DNA from: Alistipes sp.
GTDB taxonomy: Bacteria; Bacteroidota; Bacteroidia; Bacteroidales; Rikenellaceae
Assembly (NCBI GenBank): GCA_029065825.1
Contig: JAIEHQ010000060.1
Span: 1 to 5,211, forward strand
Length of the DNA: 5,211 nucleotides
Direction: 5' to 3'
Within the stretch, counting starts at the first letter, position 1; every line of letters begins with the position of its first letter. The position numbers and the translations under genes are program-made. Positions 1 to 5,211 of this stretch are shown piece by piece. Below the pieces are notes generated by a model. It saw nothing but the letters and a program-made list of their open reading frames with translations. It was not told the DNA's origin and searched no databases.

Positions 1-2007
<2,007 letters not shown>

Positions 2008-2024
2008 AGGCCGGCAGTGAAAAG

Positions 2025-2060
2025 AAAAGACGGGACACGAGCCGATGTCCCGTCTTTTTT
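2025..2060 (+). terminator. Intrinsic terminator after lon
   Basis: Left arm AAAAGACGGGAC (2025-2036) pairs perfectly with GTCCCGTCTTTT (2047-2058). An extra A2037-T2046 pair leaves an 8-nt loop (2038-2045), and a T6 run spans 2055-2060. It starts 17 nt after the lon stop codon. The A-rich 5' flank (2020-2028) would give a U-rich tail on the other strand, so it could work in both directions, but no minus-strand gene is evident here. The structure separates lon from the kds operon. Confidence 0.92.
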
Positions 2061-2062
2061 CG

Positions 2063-2070
2063 TATATTAG
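2063..2070 (+). promoter_or_regulatory. Possible Bacteroidota-type -7 box for the kds operon
   Basis: TATATTAG matches the Bacteroides primary sigma factor -7 consensus TAnnTTTG at five of six fixed positions. It lies two bases after the terminator T-run and 34 nt upstream of the kdsB start codon. No TTTG-like -33 element is seen at the expected distance, where the terminator hairpin sits. The assignment therefore rests on the -7 match and on the need for a promoter somewhere between the terminator and kdsB. Confidence 0.35.
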
Positions 2071-2104
2071 CCGTCCGAAAGAGAAATTTCTACAAAAGTC
2101 AGCC

Positions 2105-2860
2105 ATGAAATTCGTTGCGATCATTCCCGCCCGCTACGCTTCGACCCGGTTTCCGGGCAAGCCGCTGGCGCTGCTGGGCGGCAAGCCGGTCATCCGGCGG
2201 GTCTATGAACAGGTAACGCAGGTGTTGCCCGATGCCGTCGTGGCGACCGACGACGAGCGGATCCTCCGTGCCGTCGAATCGTTCGGCGGCCGCGCCGTGA
2301 TGACCTCGGCCGGGCACCGCAGCGGCACCGACCGCTGCTGGGAGGCCTACGGCAAACTGGGCGAGGCGTTCGACGGGGTCATCAACGTGCAGGGCGACGA
2401 GCCTTTCATCCGTCCCGAGCAGATTGAGGCGATCATGCGCTGCTTCGACCGTCCGGGGACCGATATCGCCACCCTGGTGCGTCCCTTTGGGGCGGAGGAG
2501 GGGCTCGATGCCCTCGAAAATCCCAATTCGCCCAAGGTGGTGCTCGACCGCGAGTCGCGGGCGGTCTGTTTCTCGCGCTCGGTCATTCCCTACCTGCGGG
2601 GTGTCGATCGGTCGGAGTGGCTGGCGCGGCATACGTTCTACAAGCACATCGGCATGTATGCCTTCCGCACCGAGGCGCTTGCGCAGGTAACCGCCCTGCC
2701 TCAGTCGCCGCTGGAGCTGGCCGAGTCGCTCGAACAGCTGCGCTGGATCGAGAACGGCTACAGGATCGGCGTGGGTATTTCCGATGCGGAGACCATCGGC
2801 ATCGACACGCCCGAGGATCTGGCTGCGGCCGAGGAGTTTCTCCGCAATACGAAACGATAG
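2105..2860 (+). CDS. kdsB: 3-deoxy-manno-octulosonate cytidylyltransferase (CMP-KDO synthetase)
   Basis: Cytoplasmic enzyme that activates KDO with CTP to give CMP-KDO and pyrophosphate, the donor used to attach KDO to lipid A. The 251-residue product is close to the family norm (about 248 in E. coli). It opens with the nucleotidyltransferase signature IIPARYASTRFPGKPL (residues 6-21; R10, R15, K19). Next come VVATDDERI (45-53), HRSGTDR (71-77), the metal/nucleotide motif NVQGDEPFI (94-102, D98), YKHIGMYAFR (179-188), LELAESLEQLRW (203-214) and the C-terminal GIDTPEDL (232-239). The ATG at 2105 is chosen because the motif-bearing N-terminus begins at once. The in-frame ATG at 2045 lies inside the lon terminator hairpin and would add 20 unrelated residues. 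There is no Shine-Dalgarno motif; the leader is A-rich, as is usual in this phylum. It is the first gene of the operon, and the next gene starts after 8 nt. Confidence 0.96.
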   Translation: MKFVAIIPARYASTRFPGKPLALLGGKPVIRRVYEQVTQVLPDAVVATDDERILRAVESFGGRAVMTSAGHRSGTDRCWEAYGKLGEAFDGVINVQGDEPFIRPEQIEAIMRCFDRPGTDIATLVRPFGAEEGLDALENPNSPKVVLDRESRAVCFSRSVIPYLRGVDRSEWLARHTFYKHIGMYAFRTEALAQVTALPQSPLELAESLEQLRWIENGYRIGVGISDAETIGIDTPEDLAAAEEFLRNTKR

Positions 2861-2868
2861 AGTGAACA

Positions 2869-3627
2869 ATGGATAAGAAACCCGTATTTATCGCCGGTCC
2901 CTGCGTGATCGAATCGGCCGAACTGCTCGACGCGGTGGCGGCGGAACTGGCGGCGATCAACCGCCGTCTGGGGACCGACATCATCTTCAAGGCCTCGTTC
3001 GACAAGGCCAACCGCACCTCGGCATCCTCGTTCCGGGGACCGGGACTGGAGCGCGGACTGCGCATGCTCGCCGACGTGCGGGCCAAGTGGGGGCTGCGCC
3101 TGCTGACCGACATACACGAGGCGTGGCAGGCCGCGCCGGCGGGCGAGGTGGTCGATGTCATTCAGATTCCGGCCTTCCTCTGCCGGCAGACCGACCTGCT
3201 GGTGGCCGCCGCCCGCACGGGCCGCACGGTCAATGTCAAGAAGGCCCAGTTCCTCTCGGGCGAGGACATGCGCTACCCCTATGAGAAGACGGTGGCGGCC
3301 GGTGCCCGGGAGGTGTGGCTGACCGAGCGGGGCAACATGTACGGCTACAACAACCTGGTGGTCGATTTCCGCAACATTCCCGACATGCTGCGTACGGCCG
3401 CGACCGTCGTGATGGACTGCACCCACTCGGTGCAGCGTCCCGGTGCGGCGGGCGGCAAGACGGGCGGCAACCGGGAGTTCGTGCCGGCGATGGCGCTGGC
3501 GGCGAAGGCGTTCGGTGCCAACGGATTTTTCTTCGAGGTGCATCCCGACCCCGACTGCGCGCTGAGCGACGGGCCGAACATGCTCCGTCTGGAAGATTTG
3601 GAAAACGTGATTGAATCTTTGTTGTGA
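2869..3627 (+). CDS. kdsA: KDO-8-phosphate synthase, metal-dependent type
   Basis: Cytoplasmic aldolase-type enzyme that condenses phosphoenolpyruvate with D-arabinose 5-phosphate to 3-deoxy-D-manno-octulosonate 8-phosphate, the committed step of KDO synthesis. The product has 252 residues with the TIM-barrel (DAHP synthase class I/KdsA) signatures: AGPCVIES (9-16), FKASFDKANRTS (40-51), FRGPGLERG (55-63), TDIHEAWQA (80-88), IQIPAFLCRQTDLL (98-111), NVKKAQFLS (122-130), GYNNLVVDFR (159-168), THSVQRPG (185-192) and EVHPDPDCALSDGPN (223-237). Cys12, His186, Glu223 and Asp234 match the metal ligands I recall from Aquifex KdsA (Cys11, His185, Glu222, Asp233), whereas E. coli has Asn in place of the Cys. 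This supports the metal-dependent class. The C-terminus stops soon after the last barrel helix, about 15 residues shorter than Aquifex (267) and 30 shorter than E. coli (284). It starts 8 nt after kdsB, and its TGA overlaps the next ATG by one base. Confidence 0.96.
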   Translation: MDKKPVFIAGPCVIESAELLDAVAAELAAINRRLGTDIIFKASFDKANRTSASSFRGPGLERGLRMLADVRAKWGLRLLTDIHEAWQAAPAGEVVDVIQIPAFLCRQTDLLVAAARTGRTVNVKKAQFLSGEDMRYPYEKTVAAGAREVWLTERGNMYGYNNLVVDFRNIPDMLRTAATVVMDCTHSVQRPGAAGGKTGGNREFVPAMALAAKAFGANGFFFEVHPDPDCALSDGPNMLRLEDLENVIESLL

Positions 3628-4595
3628 TGGTAGTTGCAGAGAGAAGCGAAGAGATCCTCGGGCTGGCCCGCAGGACGATCCATACCGAGGCTTTGGCGCT
3701 CAAACATCTGGAGGAGCGGCTCGATGAAAGTTTCGTCGAGGCGGTCCGCATCGTGCTCGAAGGGCGGGGCAAGCTCGTCGTGACGGGCATGGGAAAATCG
3801 GGCCTGATCGGCCGCAAGATCGCGGCGACGCTGGCCAGCACCGGAACTCCGAGTTTCTTCCTCCATCCGGGGGAGGCCTTTCACGGCGATCTGGGTATGA
3901 TCTCGCCGGACGACGTGGTGCTGGCGCTCTCCTATTCGGGAGAGACGGACGAGATCCTCAAGATCGTGCCCTTCATCCACGCCAACGGCAACCGGCTGAT
4001 CTCGATGACGGGCAATCCGGAATCGACCCTGGCCCGCAATTCGGACGTGCACCTCGACGTGGCCGTGCGCCACGAGGCCTGCATCCTCCATCTGGCCCCC
4101 ACGACCTCGACCACCGCGCAGATCGCGATGGGCGATGCGCTGGCCGTCGCGCTGATGAAGCTCCGCGAGTTCACGAGCATCGACTTCGCGCGCCTGCACC
4201 CGGGCGGCAGCCTGGGCCGCCGCCTGCTGATGACCGTCGGCAACGTGATGCACCGCGAGGGACTTCCGGTCGTCGCGCCCGACTGTTCGGCCAAGGATAT
4301 GATCCACGCCGTGAGCAAGGGCGGTCTGGGCCTCATCGTCATCTGCGAGGGGGAGAAGATCGTGGGCGTGGTGACCGACGGCGACATCCGCCGGGCGATG
4401 GAGCGTCGCGAGTCGGAGTTTTTCTCGATCCGTGCGGGCGACATCGCCAGCCTCAACCCCAAGACGATCCGTCCCGAAGCCAAGCTGATCGAGGCGGAGA
4501 AGAAGATGACGCAGCACAAGATCAACTCGCTGCTCGTCGCCGACGATCAGGAGCGGCTGGTGGGCGTGATACAGATTTACGACATTAAATTATAG
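3627..4595 (+). CDS. kdsD: Arabinose-5-phosphate isomerase, KpsF/GutQ family (SIS plus two CBS domains)
   Basis: Cytoplasmic aldose-ketose isomerase converting D-ribulose 5-phosphate to D-arabinose 5-phosphate, the substrate of the KdsA encoded just upstream. The product has 322 residues. The SIS sugar-phosphate domain spans about 38-185 and carries VTGMGKSGLIGRK (52-64), TPSFFLHPGEAFHGDLGM (74-91), SYSGETDEI (102-110), LAPTTSTTA (156-164), MGDALAVALM (168-177) and HPGGSLGRRLL (191-201). K57, E109, E150 and H191 match K59, E111, E152 and H193 of E. coli KdsD with a constant offset of two. Two CBS domains follow (about 208-262, ending near GVVTDGDIRRAM, and 272-322, ending in GVIQIYDIKL), probably a nucleotide-sensing regulatory module. 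The start is ATG at 3627, overlapping the kdsA TGA as TGATG, which suggests translational coupling. A GTG at 3624 is also in frame and would add only one residue. A paralogue such as gutQ or kpsF is possible by sequence alone, but the operon argues for the KDO pathway. Confidence 0.94.
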   Translation: MVVAERSEEILGLARRTIHTEALALKHLEERLDESFVEAVRIVLEGRGKLVVTGMGKSGLIGRKIAATLASTGTPSFFLHPGEAFHGDLGMISPDDVVLALSYSGETDEILKIVPFIHANGNRLISMTGNPESTLARNSDVHLDVAVRHEACILHLAPTTSTTAQIAMGDALAVALMKLREFTSIDFARLHPGGSLGRRLLMTVGNVMHREGLPVVAPDCSAKDMIHAVSKGGLGLIVICEGEKIVGVVTDGDIRRAMERRESEFFSIRAGDIASLNPKTIRPEAKLIEAEKKMTQHKINSLLVADDQERLVGVIQIYDIKL

Positions 4596-4601
4596 AATAC
4601 C

Positions 4602-4886
4602 GTGTTTCTCATCATCGTCGATTACAGGAAGCCCATCGAGGAGGTGGAGCGCTTCCTTGCCGAGCACCGTGCCTTTCTCGACCGTCATTTTTCGCGGGGC
4701 GAACTGCTCTGCTCCGGACCGCAGCAGCCCCGCACGGGCGGCGTGATCGTTTCGCGGGCGACGGAGCGTGCCGAAGTCGAGGCGTTCGTGCGGGAGGATC
4801 CCTTCTATCGCGAGGGGATCGCCGAATACCGGATCGTCGGGTTCGAGCCGACCAAGTGTGCGCCGGAGTTCGAAGGGGTGCGTTAG
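4602..4886 (+). CDS. YciI-like small protein
   Basis: A 94-residue protein that fits the YciI-like (YCII) dimeric ferredoxin-fold family. The cues are an N-terminal strand MFLIIVDYRKP, a helix EVERFLAEHRAFLDRHF with His22, the turn GELLCSGPQQPRTGGVIVSRA (positions 33-53, typical of the family's glycine-proline loop and second strand), a helix with EVEAFVREDPF containing Asp66, and a final strand YRIVGFEPTK. The His and the Asp of the DPF motif are the pair proposed as an active site in family structures. No substrate is known for most members, so I assign no reaction. The start is GTG at 4602: it begins exactly at the family's first strand, lies 6 nt after the kdsD stop, and no nearby ATG is in frame. 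The tight spacing puts it in the kds transcription unit, which makes a link to LPS or sugar-phosphate metabolism possible but unproven. It lacks a signal peptide, so it is presumably cytoplasmic. Confidence 0.85.
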   Translation: MFLIIVDYRKPIEEVERFLAEHRAFLDRHFSRGELLCSGPQQPRTGGVIVSRATERAEVEAFVREDPFYREGIAEYRIVGFEPTKCAPEFEGVR

Positions 4887-4893
4887 CCGGGAG

Positions 4894-4921
4894 CCGGAGG
4901 GAAGTGCTCCGTCCGGATTTT
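4894..4921 (+). terminator. Possible weak terminator after the kds operon
   Basis: CCGGA (4894-4898) can pair with TCCGG (4912-4916), followed by ATTTT (4917-4921). An alternative register pairs CGGAG (4895-4899) with CTCCG (4907-4911). It lies 8 nt past the last stop of the operon, a sensible place for a terminator. The stem is short and the T-run brief, so termination may be partial. A second small hairpin TTCGGG/CCCGAA (4920-4925 with 4934-4939) and a T6 run at 4957-4962 lie further downstream in the same gap. Confidence 0.35.
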
Positions 4922-4991
4922 CGGGGCGGGTATCCCGAATCCCGGCGCTGCGGCTGTTTTTTCCTTTCGGAATTATCTTAAAAGATTGTCT

Positions 4992-5211
4992 ATGCGGAAG
5001 TTTTTTTTGTTGTGCGCCGCCGCGCTGCTCCTGTTGCAGGCGGCCTCGGCGCAGTCGGTAGGGAATCCTTACGGCAGCGGCTGTGCTGTCGAATTGACGG
5101 CCGGATGGCAGGACGGCGAACCCTACCTTGCGGTGGCCGTTTCGTCGCGCGCGCTGGTGCTGGACGAAGCGCCCGTACTGCTGCTGAAAACCTTCGACGG
5201 CCGGGTCATCC
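4992..5211 (+). CDS. Secreted or periplasmic protein of unknown function, 3'-truncated
   Basis: An ATG at 4992 opens a frame with no stop through the window edge (73 complete codons). The N-terminus is a clear Sec signal peptide: positive MRK, a hydrophobic core FFLLCAAALLLL (residues 4-15) and a cleavage motif ASA before Q21. Cys8 lies inside the hydrophobic core, too early for a lipobox, so signal peptidase I processing is expected rather than lipidation. The visible mature part contains a single Cys (residue 31) in GNPYGSGCAVELTAGW and alternating hydrophobic stretches (YLAVAVSSRALVL, VLLLKTF) suggestive of beta strands. I do not recognise the family. The start is preceded by an AT-rich stretch (4971-4991) without a Shine-Dalgarno motif, unlike the GC-rich sequence around it. 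A run of eight T at 5001-5008 encodes the Phe-Phe-Leu of the signal peptide. It probably belongs to a transcription unit separate from the kds operon, given the 105-nt gap. Confidence 0.8.
   Translation, partial: MRKFFLLCAAALLLLQAASAQSVGNPYGSGCAVELTAGWQDGEPYLAVAVSSRALVLDEAPVLLLKTFDGRVI
5001..5008 (+). repeat. T8 homopolymer within the signal-peptide codons
   Basis: Eight consecutive T bases begin at the fourth codon of the unknown secreted gene. It is the longest single-base run I see in a GC-rich window. A gain or loss of one T would shift the frame right after the start codon. Whether it varies in nature cannot be judged from one sequence. Confidence 0.6.

Noticed and set aside
2045..2104. 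In-frame upstream ATG that would extend KdsB by 20 residues
   Set aside because: The ATG lies in the loop and right arm of the lon terminator. The added residues match nothing in the family, and the conserved N-terminus begins right after the ATG at 2105.
2099..2869. 256-codon open frame on the minus strand opposite kdsB
   Set aside because: It mirrors a GC3-rich gene with clear KdsB motifs. Its translation is rich in Arg, Gly, Ala and His without recognisable domains, as expected of an antisense shadow.
3345..4517. 390-codon open frame on the minus strand opposite kdsA and kdsD
   Set aside because: It spans the junction of two well-supported genes, has no motif I recognise, and its His/Asp/Arg-rich composition reflects the complement of GC-rich codons. 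Another long minus-strand frame (2758-3543) fails for the same reasons.
4974..4981. TATCTTAA as a -7 promoter box for the gene at 4992
   Set aside because: It matches only four of the six fixed positions of TAnnTTTG, no -33 element is visible, and it would leave a leader of only a few bases. The gene may well have a promoter in 4887-4991, but I cannot place it.
4768..5061. 97-codon plus-strand frame overlapping the end of the YciI-like gene and the last gene
   Set aside because: It is out of frame with both, rich in Arg, Ser and Pro, and crosses the intergenic hairpin region. It is a compositional shadow.

Overview
The window reads as an ordinary, densely coded chromosomal stretch of a GC-rich member of the Bacteroidota, most likely order Bacteroidales and possibly Alistipes-like. 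That placement is an inference. It rests on the strong G/C preference at third codon positions, the absence of Shine-Dalgarno motifs before any start, a terminator followed directly by a TAnnTTTG-like box, and the overall look of the Lon and Kds proteins. No 16S or other direct taxonomic marker is present. All recognisable genes lie on the + strand.

Region by region: 1-2007 is the 3' part of lon, an ATP-dependent serine protease, with its N-terminal domain cut by the window edge. A strong intrinsic terminator at 2025-2060 closes that unit. A compact four-gene unit follows at 2105-4886: kdsB (CMP-KDO synthetase), kdsA (KDO-8-phosphate synthase), a kdsD/kpsF-type arabinose-5-phosphate isomerase, and a small YciI-like protein. 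The three junctions inside it are an 8-nt gap, a 1-nt overlap and a 6-nt gap, so they are very probably co-transcribed. A 105-nt gap with a weak hairpin follows. At 4992 begins a secreted or periplasmic protein of unknown function that runs off the right edge.

The kds genes form a pathway cluster. KdsD makes D-arabinose 5-phosphate from D-ribulose 5-phosphate. KdsA condenses it with phosphoenolpyruvate to KDO-8-phosphate. After dephosphorylation by KdsC, which is not in this window, KdsB activates KDO with CTP for transfer to lipid A. The cell therefore builds a KDO-containing lipopolysaccharide or lipooligosaccharide core, which indicates a Gram-negative envelope.

I found no mobile element, CRISPR array, tRNA or rRNA, and nothing that looks like a wholly undescribed system. 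The points most worth a second look are the metal-dependent type of KdsA with its short C-terminus, the YciI-like protein attached to the KDO operon, the missing kdsC, and an eight-T run near the start of the last gene.
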